A stretch of 38,061 nucleotides of DNA from Bacillota bacterium. GTDB lineage: Bacteria > Bacillota > Clostridia > Saccharofermentanales > DTU023. The notes below the pieces were generated by a model that ran no database searches, was not told the DNA's origin, and saw nothing but the letters and a program-made list of their open reading frames with translations. The stretch's first letter is position 1; every line of letters begins with the position of its first letter. This document shows positions 17,515 to 25,543 of this stretch, one piece after another. Where the stretch lies: the NCBI GenBank assembly GCA_023622515.1, contig JAMNZB010000034.1, positions 1 to 38,061 on the forward strand. Direction: 5' to 3'. Both the position numbers and the translations under genes were made by a program.

Positions 17515-18728
17515 TAGAATCCCTCCCTTCTTCGCTTTTCTGCTTGACGGAATTGTCTATTTAAAGAAATCCGTATGCCGGCAGCGGAAAGTCTCTCTAT
17601 TAAAGGCCGCCATTCTCGCGGAGGGTTACTCGCCGGCGAAATTAGACGTAAGAGTATGCCTTGGGCATAAGCGGCTAAGATTAATAATTCCGTAACGATT
17701 TCCGGGGTTAGTTCATGAGAAAATACGCAGTAAAAGCGCGAAGCACTATCGAGAGATTCTTCCATCAGCTGGCGGCTAAAGGGGATAATCTGCTTATAGT
17801 CAAGGGCGGCAAGAGACATGCGCAAAAATTCATATTCTCCTAAATCCTTGGCAACGACAAGATCAGGCCAGGGGCGCCGAATTTGCACCTTTATGATGAA
17901 GTCTTGATTAAGAAAAGACTGGGCTGCCTCCGATACATTATCTAATAACAAGTCGCGTAAAATTAGGTCACGCTCGCTAGTCGGCTGTTTAAAATCAATA
18001 TTCGGCAGGTTAAAAAGGAAGGATAATTCATTTTCATCTGCTTTTTCATATTGTTTAACCATCCAAGATTGCATTCGCGAGGAAATTTTCCAATGAATAT
18101 TGCGCCTATGGTCACCGGTTTGCATTTTTCGCACAAGGTCAATTTCATCCAGATTATGTTCACTTTTCTTTGATATGGACTCTCCACCTTCCATATAAGC
18201 TCTACTCTCATCTTTATCTAAAATAGAAATTAGACTCCTTGGCAGAACATAAACAGGTGAAAATTTTTCCGTTTCAAAATGAATCAGCTTAAAAGAGAAG
18301 AATCCCAGGGGGTCTATAATTCTAAGTTCAAACAGCTGGGGACGGAGTGGACCGGTATGCCTGGCTTCAAGCTGTAGGGCCAAACGTATTTCTTCATTTG
18401 CGGCAATGCTAAAGGGCGAAAGTTGCTCTGTTATACTTTCTGAACTCTCCTTATAGCTGCCATACAGGGTTGTTTTTGCAAAGAAAAAATTGGAGTGCAA
18501 AGAGAAAAACCAGGTCGCAAGCTCCCCCCTTTCCACATAGCTGTTCCCTGCTTCTAATTGACAGCGTATTCTTCGGCGATAAATGAATAAACTGAAAAAC
18601 GAGAAGAGTGGGAGAAAAAAGAAAAATAGCAGCAAAAAATTAAGCCAAACCCAAGTCCCGAAATGGGAAATGAGCCAGCTTATACAAGCAAAAAGAAGCC
18701 AATAAAAAAAACGAGGTCGAAAAATCAT
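17514..18728 (-). CDS. DUF58 domain-containing protein
   Basis: Two hydrophobic segments at the N-terminus (about residues 8-50) anchor a soluble region of about 350 residues. The DUF58 signature lies near residue 185-215: EIDLVRKMQTGDHRRNIHW followed by K and SSRM, close to the family pattern of GD, R, I, W. The C-terminal part resembles a degenerate von Willebrand A fold, as is usual in the family. The start overlaps the moxR stop (ATGA). DUF58 proteins are partners of MoxR ATPases and are thought to help assemble or activate extracytoplasmic complexes; its specific job here is unknown. Confidence 0.88.
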   Translation of the reverse strand: MIFRPRFFYWLLFACISWLISHFGTWVWLNFLLLFFFFLPLFSFFSLFIYRRRIRCQLEAGNSYVERGELATWFFSLHSNFFFAKTTLYGSYKESSESITEQLSPFSIAANEEIRLALQLEARHTGPLRPQLFELRIIDPLGFFSFKLIHFETEKFSPVYVLPRSLISILDKDESRAYMEGGESISKKSEHNLDEIDLVRKMQTGDHRRNIHWKISSRMQSWMVKQYEKADENELSFLFNLPNIDFKQPTSERDLILRDLLLDNVSEAAQSFLNQDFIIKVQIRRPWPDLVVAKDLGEYEFLRMSLAALDYKQIIPFSRQLMEESLDSASRFYCVFSHELTPEIVTELLILAAYAQGILLRLISPASNPPREWRPLIERLSAAGIRISLNRQFRQAEKRRREGF

Positions 18729-19675
18729 GATTCCGGTACTTGCGTTCTATCAATTACATCTCTGACAACATCACCGGCCGTAACCTGTTTTAAGCGACTT
18801 TCCGGACGCATACTAATTCTGTGCGATAAAACGCTATTTGCCATAATTTGCACATCATCAGGACGGACGTAGTTCCTACCGCGAATCAGGGCTCTTGCTT
18901 TAGAGGCCTGCATAAGCATCCTGGAAGCACGCGGACTGGCCCCAATTTTCACATCAGGGTGACGTCTTGTAGCTGCCGTCACACTGGCAATATAAAACTT
19001 CACGGAATCCGAGCAATGCACAAGTCTGGCTTGGTCACGCATCCACAGAACTTCGTTTGCTCCTGCTACCGGCGAAACATTTTCTAAGGGGTCTTCTTGA
19101 TCATAAAGGTGCAGAATCATCACTTCTTCATCAATCGTGGGATAACCCAGATTAATTTTCAACATAAATCGGTCTAATTGAGCCTCCGGCAGAGGATAGG
19201 TTCCGACTTGTTCGACCGGATTCTGTGTGGCCAGCACCATAAAAGGTTGTGGCAGCAAGTAGGTAACACCGTCAACAGTTACTTGACTTTCCTGCATAAC
19301 TTCCAATAATGCCGATTGTGTTTTAGGAGATGTTCTGTTGATTTCATCGGCTAGAACAATCTGACTCATCACAGCCCCGGGTTGAAATTCAAATTCATTA
19401 CTTTTCTGGTTATATAGATTAAAACCGGTTATATCAGAAGGCATTAAGTCCGGTGTGAATTGGATTCTTTTAAAGCTTAAATTCAAAGACTTCGCAAGAC
19501 TAGATACAAGAGTTGTCTTACCTATTCCCGGCACGTCCTCAATGAGTACATGGCCGCCGGCTGCTATAGCAATGAGCAGCTCCTCAATAACATGCCCCTT
19601 ACCAATCATTACCCGATTGATGCTGGCTTCAATTTGCTCACAGAGTTGCTTAAATCTAGCTGCGTTTACATTCAT
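18725..19675 (-). CDS. MoxR family AAA+ ATPase
   Basis: A cytosolic AAA+ chaperone-type ATPase. Walker A is VPGIGKTT (residues 48-55), Walker B is ILADEINR (D110-E111), sensor 1 is ATQNP, and the arginine-finger and sensor regions follow (PLPEAQLDRFMLKI, GASPRASRML). The length of 316 residues is typical. MoxR proteins fold or insert metal and cofactors into partner proteins and nearly always sit beside DUF58 genes, as here. ATG start with GGAGAAAT upstream. Confidence 0.93.
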   Translation of the reverse strand: MNVNAARFKQLCEQIEASINRVMIGKGHVIEELLIAIAAGGHVLIEDVPGIGKTTLVSSLAKSLNLSFKRIQFTPDLMPSDITGFNLYNQKSNEFEFQPGAVMSQIVLADEINRTSPKTQSALLEVMQESQVTVDGVTYLLPQPFMVLATQNPVEQVGTYPLPEAQLDRFMLKINLGYPTIDEEVMILHLYDQEDPLENVSPVAGANEVLWMRDQARLVHCSDSVKFYIASVTAATRRHPDVKIGASPRASRMLMQASKARALIRGRNYVRPDDVQIMANSVLSHRISMRPESRLKQVTAGDVVRDVIDRTQVPES

Positions 19676-19708
19676 ATTATTTCTCCACAGATTTCTATAT
19701 TATTATCT

Positions 19709-20353
19709 TTAGTCCAAGTTAATGTTGCCCATTTTTTCAGACTTCAGGAAGGCTGCAATGCCTTCCTTTTTATCAAAGCTCACATAGTTGCCCCTCAAAG
19801 CCTCAACTTTTGCCATCTGAGAACGCCTCTCGAGTGGTCTTAGGGCAATTGTATATATTGCGTCAGTTTCTTCATACTGTAAAAGTAGAAGTAAGCCGTT
19901 AAATGAAAAGCGTGTACTCTCGTTGATGTAATTAATTATAGTGCTTAAGTGTATACTAAAATCATGAGGAATGTCAGTGCAATTAAATTTATGCTTCAAA
20001 TAATTAACATTTAAGGCATCCAGGTAGACAATTTTATAGTTATCTCTCAGACATCGGCCGGTCGAACCGGAAAAGGATGCAAACTCCACTCGGCCATCCG
20101 AAAAAACTAATAAATGAACTTCTTGCATGTGAGCAAGTCCCAGGCCTTGAATGTGGGCAAAGGACTCGACATATGCAGCACCTGTCCTCTTTTTTATCAG
20201 CTGGTTCTTTTTCCTTAACTCGTAGCCGGAGGCAAGGTCGGCAATAATAATGGCCAAACCCAAGCCAATGCAAAGTAGTAAAAGGATAGGTTTTAGGCTA
20301 CCTAAAATAAGCAAGACGAATGAAAATAGGATGAACAGGATTCCTATGAGCAC
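19709..20353 (-). CDS. Hypothetical membrane protein
   Basis: I do not recognise a family. Two hydrophobic segments fill the first 45 residues (LIGILFILFSFVLLILG and ILLLLCIGLGLAIIIADLA). About 170 mostly soluble residues follow, with a mixed strand/helix look and no catalytic motif that I can name. The GTG start is supported by AGGTGAT, an exact match to the 16S anti-Shine-Dalgarno, 5 bases upstream. It lies 21 bases after pyrE and 33 bases before moxR, so it is probably co-transcribed with both. It may be an accessory of the MoxR-DUF58-transglutaminase group, by location only. Confidence 0.75.
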   Translation of the reverse strand: MLIGILFILFSFVLLILGSLKPILLLLCIGLGLAIIIADLASGYELRKKNQLIKKRTGAAYVESFAHIQGLGLAHMQEVHLLVFSDGRVEFASFSGSTGRCLRDNYKIVYLDALNVNYLKHKFNCTDIPHDFSIHLSTIINYINESTRFSFNGLLLLLQYEETDAIYTIALRPLERRSQMAKVEALRGNYVSFDKKEGIAAFLKSEKMGNINLD

Positions 20354-20374
20354 TTTACATCACCTAAGAACATC

Positions 20375-21226
20375 TTACAACAAATTTAGTTGCCGAAATC
20401 GTTCTACACGTTCCGCTGTTTTCGCATCTCTGGCTTCCTCTTCAGCTAAAAAACTTGGATTATTATTGAGAAAATCCAACATAAAACGGTCAGGATTCTC
20501 ATAAAAAGCCAATAATTGCTTTTCTTGTTCTTCATCAATTTTCCCAAGTTGCTTTGCGAGGGAGAAAAAGTCCGGTTCTATATTGATTAGTGAAAAAAGA
20601 GCTATTCCTTGTTCCGCCAAGGCCTCTTTACCTCCTTGTTTTCTATCGATTACAACAACACTTTCTGTGATTTGTACCCCGGAATTTTCTAAGGCCGGAA
20701 GCCACGCACGAAAATAACTTGAGGCTTCTGTAACAAGGTCAGCTATATGGACCACTTTCTTTCCTAGAAAATCGTCTGTTTTTACCGCACGGGAGTGGGA
20801 AAAACCACATGTGCTGTGATACATGGACCCGTCCTTCAAGATACTTAAATGTTCTTTGCCTAACTTTTCTGCAACAGCATAGGAAAAGAAGTAGTCACGT
20901 CTGGCACCACCGGAAATATAGTCAAACTCGAAAGCAGAGCAAATACGGCTTAGTTCATCAATAACTCCCCGATAGGATTCACAAGTATTATACTTTTGTA
21001 TACACGCGGAGCCTATAATTCTCGGAAGAGCTAAGGGATATTTTAGAGTGTAGTCAATAGATGTTAGTAAAGCAGCGGCTTCCTTTTCATTCTCAAACAA
21101 AAAGTGTGTGTTTATGTAGTAAGGGCCGAATTTCCCTGATGTGTACCAGAAAGGCGCCTTAGGATCGCTAACGCGAAAGGCCTCTGTAGTAAACAGTTGT
21201 TCAATTAATTCCGCTTTGTTGTCCAT
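20375..21226 (-). CDS. pyrE: Orotate phosphoribosyltransferase, long clostridial type
   Basis: Joins orotate to PRPP to make orotidine 5-phosphate. Signs are the N-terminal WYTSGKFGPYYINTHFLF orotate/PRPP region, the catalytic-loop-like SGGARRDYFFSYAVAEKLG, and the PRPP-binding acidic motif, here HIADLVTEASS rather than the textbook VDDVxTTG. At 283 residues it is longer than E. coli PyrE (213), but this longer form is known from Clostridia. It sits at the end of the pyr gene run, 94 bases after pyrD; that gap holds a possible extra promoter. A general type I phosphoribosyltransferase is the only reasonable alternative, and the operon context decides for PyrE. Confidence 0.85.
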   Translation of the reverse strand: MDNKAELIEQLFTTEAFRVSDPKAPFWYTSGKFGPYYINTHFLFENEKEAAALLTSIDYTLKYPLALPRIIGSACIQKYNTCESYRGVIDELSRICSAFEFDYISGGARRDYFFSYAVAEKLGKEHLSILKDGSMYHSTCGFSHSRAVKTDDFLGKKVVHIADLVTEASSYFRAWLPALENSGVQITESVVVIDRKQGGKEALAEQGIALFSLINIEPDFFSLAKQLGKIDEEQEKQLLAFYENPDRFMLDFLNNNPSFLAEEEARDAKTAERVERFRQLNLL

Positions 21227-21264
21227 ATTTCCTCCACCACTTGTTCGCTATAAACTTTCACCCC

Positions 21265-21293
21265 ATTATAATGAAGGGCCTATAATGAGTCAC
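21265..21293 (-). promoter_or_regulatory. Possible internal promoter ahead of pyrE
   Basis: On the minus strand a TATAAT box (21265-21270) lies 17 bases from GTGACT (21288-21293), a moderate match to the -35 consensus. It falls in the 94-base gap between pyrD and pyrE, the largest gap in this gene run. Sequence match only. Confidence 0.35.
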
Positions 21294-21320
21294 GGTTTTT
21301 TTAAAAAATTGTCTACTTGC

Positions 21321-22235
21321 TCAATTGTTCCAATATTCTAGGGAGCCAATCCATGCATCTAAAGAAAAAATACCCAGTTTTCTTGACAAAAGATCTAATT
21401 CCTCAAGAATTTCCGTAATGATATAGGGGCGGGAAAAGTTAGCACTACCAATTTGTACACAACGGGCTCCGGCCAACATAAATTCTAAAACATCCTTAGC
21501 CGATTGGATACCCCCTAGCCCGATAACCGGTATGTTTACGGTCCGAAATACCTCAGCAACCATGCGTAAGGCAATTGGTTTAATGCAAGGGCCTGACAGA
21601 CCGCCTGTATTATTCCTAAGGACAGGTCTTCTTGTTTGTACATCAACTTGCATGGCAAGGAAAGTATTCACTAAAGAAACCGCATCTGCCTTTGCCTCCT
21701 CCGCAGCCTTAGCGCAAACTTTAATATCCGTTACGTTAGGTGTTAATTTGGCTATCAAGGGAATGTCACTGACCCTTTTACAAGACTCTATGGTCCTAAA
21801 GATTAAGTCAGGGTCCGTCCCCATGGCCATGCCCCCATGCTTTACATTCGGACAGGAAAGATTTATTTCAATAGCAAAAATACCAATATCTTGTAGCTTG
21901 CTGCATAACTCCACATACTCTTCAATAGTGTTGCCTGAAACATTGATAATTGGTGCAGGATGCTTTTCCAGCATAAAGGGCAATTCCTTCTTTTTAAACG
22001 CTTCAATTCCCGGATTCTGTAGTCCAACACTATTCAGCATCCCTGAACTGGTCTCACAGACACGGGGACTTGGATTGCCTAATCTGGCTTCCAGGGTCAC
22101 GGCCGTCGAGACTAAGGCCCCCCATTGTGTAATGTCTTGGTAACTGCTCGCTTCCTCGCCAAAAGCAAAGCATCCTGAGGCTGTCATGATAGGGTTTTTT
22201 AAAGTTTTTCCAAATAATTCAATTGAAAAATCCAT
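21321..22235 (-). CDS. pyrD: Dihydroorotate dehydrogenase B, catalytic subunit
   Basis: FMN-dependent oxidation of dihydroorotate to orotate, with electrons passed to NAD through PyrK. The TIM-barrel motifs are ASGCFAFGEE (19-28), GMLNSVGLQNPG (65-76), catalytic-base C128 in EINLSCPN, LVNTF, and GLGGIQSAKD. One oddity: the stretch normally read as VVKGTTLEPR is VSTAVTLEAR here, so the lysine that contacts flavin and substrate in class 1 enzymes appears to be T44. Length (304) is normal. AAGGAG lies 6 bases before the ATG. It follows pyrK by 10 bases. Confidence 0.93.
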   Translation of the reverse strand: MDFSIELFGKTLKNPIMTASGCFAFGEEASSYQDITQWGALVSTAVTLEARLGNPSPRVCETSSGMLNSVGLQNPGIEAFKKKELPFMLEKHPAPIINVSGNTIEEYVELCSKLQDIGIFAIEINLSCPNVKHGGMAMGTDPDLIFRTIESCKRVSDIPLIAKLTPNVTDIKVCAKAAEEAKADAVSLVNTFLAMQVDVQTRRPVLRNNTGGLSGPCIKPIALRMVAEVFRTVNIPVIGLGGIQSAKDVLEFMLAGARCVQIGSANFSRPYIITEILEELDLLSRKLGIFSLDAWIGSLEYWNN

Positions 22236-22245
22236 ACCGCACTCC

Positions 22246-23031
22246 TTATAAAATTAACCTTGAAGCCTCAAAAACAGGGCCATCTACGCAACAACGCACC
22301 CGATCAAGTTCGCCTTGATCATTAATAATATCAACAACACATCCCGTGCATAAACCGAGCCCGCAAGCCATATTTTCTTCTAACGACAGTTGGCAAGAGA
22401 GCTTATTTTCTTCAGCATACTTTTTGACATAGGCTAAAAGAGGTTTGGGGCCACAGGCAATAAGCAGTGTATTTTTTTTCAGTTGCTCAGGAGGAAAAAA
22501 GTGTTTTAGACAGCTGCCGGCATGTCCGTGAAAATCTAAACCACCGTGATCAGAGCTGAAAAACACATTCACATCCAGAGCCTCAAATAGCCCACGGGGA
22601 AAGGCCTCCTCTTCAGAGCGAAACCCACAAATCAAACTCGCATCAATACCTTTTTTATTGCAACGATTGATTGCTTCATAGAGAGGAAATATTCCACTGC
22701 CGCCACCGACAGCTATAACTGTATCGAAAGAGTCTAAACAAAAGCCATTTCCTAAGGGGCCAAGAATACGAACCTTCTGACCCAAGCTGAGACTAGCCAG
22801 ATAACCTGAGCTTTTTCCAACAATCTTTACCCCAACATTTATACTTCCCTTTACCGAATCTTGTGACATGAGCCCAAAGGGGCGGAGAATATAGCCTCCA
22901 CAATCAATTTCCATAAACTGCCCTGCTTGAAAGGCTCCTGCCAACTCGGGAATATGCAAAGTGAGAATATTCGTATCTTGTGAGATAGGTGTGTTTTCGA
23001 TGAGAGTCCCCACAAACTCAATTTTTTTCAT
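22246..23031 (-). CDS. pyrK: Dihydroorotate dehydrogenase B, electron-transfer subunit
   Basis: Carries FAD and a 2Fe-2S cluster and passes electrons from PyrD to NAD. The FAD-binding motif is RPFGLMS (about 51-57), the NAD-binding loop is GGGSGIFPLYE, and the C-terminal cluster ligands are four cysteines in MACGLGLCTGC and RVRCC. The 261 residues are normal. It overlaps pyrF by 14 bases, and GGAGG lies 9 bases before the ATG inside the pyrF end. Its presence makes the PyrD enzyme class 1B. Confidence 0.94.
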   Translation of the reverse strand: MKKIEFVGTLIENTPISQDTNILTLHIPELAGAFQAGQFMEIDCGGYILRPFGLMSQDSVKGSINVGVKIVGKSSGYLASLSLGQKVRILGPLGNGFCLDSFDTVIAVGGGSGIFPLYEAINRCNKKGIDASLICGFRSEEEAFPRGLFEALDVNVFFSSDHGGLDFHGHAGSCLKHFFPPEQLKKNTLLIACGPKPLLAYVKKYAEENKLSCQLSLEENMACGLGLCTGCVVDIINDQGELDRVRCCVDGPVFEASRLIL

Positions 23032-23959
23032 CTTTGAGTGCCTCCAACAAATCTTTTTTCATTTCAATAGCTGCATCACGGCTTGCTTTAGCAAAGTCTC
23101 TTTCCGGATAGTTAAATCTCTGATAAGCCAGCATCAAACTCCGAGAGGCGTTAACCAAGCCCCCTTTGCCGTCTTTAAATCCGGCAACAGCATCTTTAGC
23201 GGAGCCGCCTTGAGCACCGTAACCGGGAATTAAAAAAATCTGCCGAGGCATGCGCTCCCTCAACTCTTGAGCCTGCAAAGGCCAAGTAGCCCCTACGACT
23301 GCACCAAGAGAAGAAAAGCCGCAAGCTTCGTCATAAAAAGCATCCCCCCACTTGGCTACTAAGTCTGCCGTTGCTTGGTAAATCGTCCTACCATCTTGCA
23401 ACTCTAAGTCTTGCAAGTCACCGGCAGAGGGATTTGAGGTGCGAACTAAAATGAAACAGCCCTTCCCTTCTTCTTTAAGCAATTCCAAAAAAGGCCGGAT
23501 TCCATCAATGCCGAGATAGGCATTAAGTGTAATCGCATCTGCACCAAGGGCACTATACGAACCTTCAAGCAAAGGACTTTCCCCAATTCCTGCCCGGGCA
23601 TAACACACTGCCGATGAACCAATGTCATTCCTCTTTGAATCAATAAGGGTAATAAAACCCAACTCTTTTGCATAATTCAAAGAATTCTTCAGGGCAACTA
23701 CACCAAACTCTCCATATTGCTCATAACAAGCTGACTGGAATTTAACAGCACAAACAAGATCTGAAAGTTCTTCTAAAATTGACCTGTTGAAATATTCAAA
23801 GCCTTTTGCTACTAACTCCGCACCGGAGAAGCCCTCTTTTTCAAGATTTTCCAAAATATGTTTAGGAATCGTGGTGAGATTAGGGTCCAAACCCAGTAAT
23901 GAGGGATTGTTGTAGCTTTCAATTTTATCCATTAATCGCTTGGCAAAACTATCTTTCAT
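23018..23959 (-). CDS. pyrF: Orotidine 5-phosphate decarboxylase (long, type 2)
   Basis: Decarboxylates OMP to UMP, the last step of de novo pyrimidine synthesis. The catalytic Asp-Lys-Asp set lies in LIDSKRNDIGSS (D107, K109, D112). LGLDPNL near residue 23 and the phosphate-binding IPGYGAQGG near 245 are also present. At 313 residues it belongs to the longer subfamily common in Clostridia and actinobacteria. It overlaps pyrC by 11 bases and pyrK by 14. Confidence 0.94.
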   Translation of the reverse strand: MKDSFAKRLMDKIESYNNPSLLGLDPNLTTIPKHILENLEKEGFSGAELVAKGFEYFNRSILEELSDLVCAVKFQSACYEQYGEFGVVALKNSLNYAKELGFITLIDSKRNDIGSSAVCYARAGIGESPLLEGSYSALGADAITLNAYLGIDGIRPFLELLKEEGKGCFILVRTSNPSAGDLQDLELQDGRTIYQATADLVAKWGDAFYDEACGFSSLGAVVGATWPLQAQELRERMPRQIFLIPGYGAQGGSAKDAVAGFKDGKGGLVNASRSLMLAYQRFNYPERDFAKASRDAAIEMKKDLLEALKDEKN

Positions 23960-25211
23960 AACTTAGATTTCCTTTCCAAAATGTGTATTGCACCTGGCCC
24001 GTAAGCTCAAAACCGTTAAAAGGTGTATTGCGTGACTTTGAGACAAAGGTCTCGGCATCAACAGTTTCTGACTTATTTATATCAAAAATACACAGATTAG
24101 CCTCATGTCCGGGCAAGACCGCCCGCTTCTGCAACTTAAGGAGAGAGGCAGGATTTTTAACCAATAGCTGCATCAGTTCTAAGAGGGAAAAGCCTTCTTG
24201 GAGACATAGATAGGTATAAGAAAGGGCAAAAGCTGTTTCCAAACCGACAACACCATTCATCGCTGATGCAAGGTCGGGGCCCTTTTCATTAACTTGGTGC
24301 GGGGCATGGTCCGTAGCAATCATATCAATCGTTCCGTCTCTAAGTCCCTCAATAATAGCTCTTCTATCTTTTTCCCGGCGAAGTGGCGGATACATTTTAG
24401 CGTTGGCCCCCGATTCAAGTACAGCCTCTTCAGTCAGGCAGAAATGATGGGGACAAACATCAGCCGTTACCTTAACCCCTGCCTCTTTCGCTTTGCGAAT
24501 GAGGGTAACCCCTTCTTCTGTGCTGATGTGGCATAAGTGTATCGGCAAGTTGAGATCTTGGGCAACCAGGAGATCTCTTGCCACACAGAGGCTTTCTGCC
24601 GTGTTAGGCATTCCTTTTACCTTAAGCTTCTTTGATACTTCACCCAAGTTTATAGCGGCCCCACTAGCCAGTGAAGAATCTTCAGGATGATCAATGACGA
24701 TTAAGTCATGTTTTGCCGCTTCCCTAAGAACTTGATATAAAACGGCTGCATCCCGGATGGGGTAACCGTCATTTGTAATGGCTGTAACACCTTGCTCGGC
24801 ATAGGCCTTAAAGTCAGCCAATTCATCTCCTTGAATATTCAAAGTGGCTGCCGGAACAGGTATAACCTCACAATAAGCATTTTTACTCTTATCTCTTATA
24901 TAACGAATTGTATCAATGTTATCGCATACCGGACTTGTATTCGGCATAGCAGCAAGGCAAACATAGCCCCCCTTGGCCCCTGCCCTTGTGCCGCTGATAA
25001 TGTCTTCTTTATGGGTTTGACCGGGATCTCGCAAATGGGTATGAACATCAATAAAACCCGGACCGGCACAAAGCTGGCTACCATCTATATACAAGTCAAT
25101 GTTTCCTTCAATTTGCTTAACAAATTCTTCTCCTTGGATAAAAATATCCCGTCGCTCATCTAAACCCTGAAAGGGATCGATAAGACGTATATTTTTAATA
25201 TGTACTTTCAT
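23949..25211 (-). CDS. pyrC: Dihydroorotase
   Basis: Zinc enzyme that closes carbamoyl-aspartate to dihydroorotate. The metal-binding motif is DVHTHLRDPG (H57, H59), with further ligands in ENVIDHPED-like VIDHPEDSS and LCHISTEEG, and the catalytic Asp in MIATDHAPH near residue 307. Its 420 residues and this motif set mark the class I (PyrC/AllB-like) type. It is the first gene of the pyrimidine run and has a plausible promoter about 45 bases upstream. No pyrB, pyrR or carAB is present in the window. Confidence 0.95.
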   Translation of the reverse strand: MKVHIKNIRLIDPFQGLDERRDIFIQGEEFVKQIEGNIDLYIDGSQLCAGPGFIDVHTHLRDPGQTHKEDIISGTRAGAKGGYVCLAAMPNTSPVCDNIDTIRYIRDKSKNAYCEVIPVPAATLNIQGDELADFKAYAEQGVTAITNDGYPIRDAAVLYQVLREAAKHDLIVIDHPEDSSLASGAAINLGEVSKKLKVKGMPNTAESLCVARDLLVAQDLNLPIHLCHISTEEGVTLIRKAKEAGVKVTADVCPHHFCLTEEAVLESGANAKMYPPLRREKDRRAIIEGLRDGTIDMIATDHAPHQVNEKGPDLASAMNGVVGLETAFALSYTYLCLQEGFSLLELMQLLVKNPASLLKLQKRAVLPGHEANLCIFDINKSETVDAETFVSKSRNTPFNGFELTGQVQYTFWKGNLSYER

Positions 25212-25257
25212 GAACTTATCCTCAAACTTGCTCTAAAATTTTTTAAACATTTCTCTC

Positions 25258-25266
25258 AGTATACCA
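25258..25266 (-). promoter_or_regulatory. Extended -10 promoter ahead of pyrC
   Basis: On the minus strand TGGTATACT (TGn plus TATACT) lies about 47 bases before the pyrC start. No good -35 box is seen. The leader would be only about 40 bases long, with no room for a PyrR attenuator or riboswitch; none is seen. Confidence 0.45.
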
Positions 25267-25369
25267 CTCATTGCAACATTTAAAAATTTATATAAACACA
25301 CATTCTTGTTTAAATCATGCGAAAACAAACGTTTCGTAAGCTAATTGTAGAATTTCCTAGCAATTTTGA

Positions 25370-25398
25370 TTGACTTTAAACTCAAAGATTGCTAGAAT
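25370..25398 (+). promoter_or_regulatory. Promoter of tRNA-Leu
   Basis: TTGACT (25370-25375), a 17-base spacer, then TAGAAT (25393-25398). The -10 box ends 18 bases before the tRNA. Confidence 0.8.
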
Positions 25399-25416
25399 CT
25401 CGCTTGTAATAAGGAT

Positions 25417-25503
25417 GCTGGTGTGTCGGAATAGGCAGACGAGATAGACTCAAAATCTGTTGTCCGCAAGGGCGTGTGGGTTCGAGTCCCACCACCAGCA
25501 CCA
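25417..25503 (+). tRNA. tRNA-Leu, anticodon CAA
   Basis: A class II tRNA of 87 bases with encoded CCA. Acceptor stem GCTGGTG pairs with CACCAGC; the T arm is GTGGG-TTCGAGT-CCCAC; the anticodon loop CTCAAAA gives CAA, which reads UUG. A long variable arm is present (near TGTCCGCAAGGGCG). No terminator separates it from the membrane-protein gene 40 bases downstream. Confidence 0.96.
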
Positions 25504-25543
25504 TTATTTTTGCGCAAAGTGCTTATTTAGAAGGGTTATTTTC

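Noticed and set aside
25212-25416. PyrR attenuator or riboswitch ahead of pyrC
   Set aside because: The likely promoter leaves a leader of only about 40 bases, and no antiterminator/terminator fold was seen.
25460-25543. N-terminal extension of the membrane protein through tRNA-Leu
   Set aside because: The open frame crosses the tRNA gene; the ATG at 25544 with AAGGG upstream is the sensible start.
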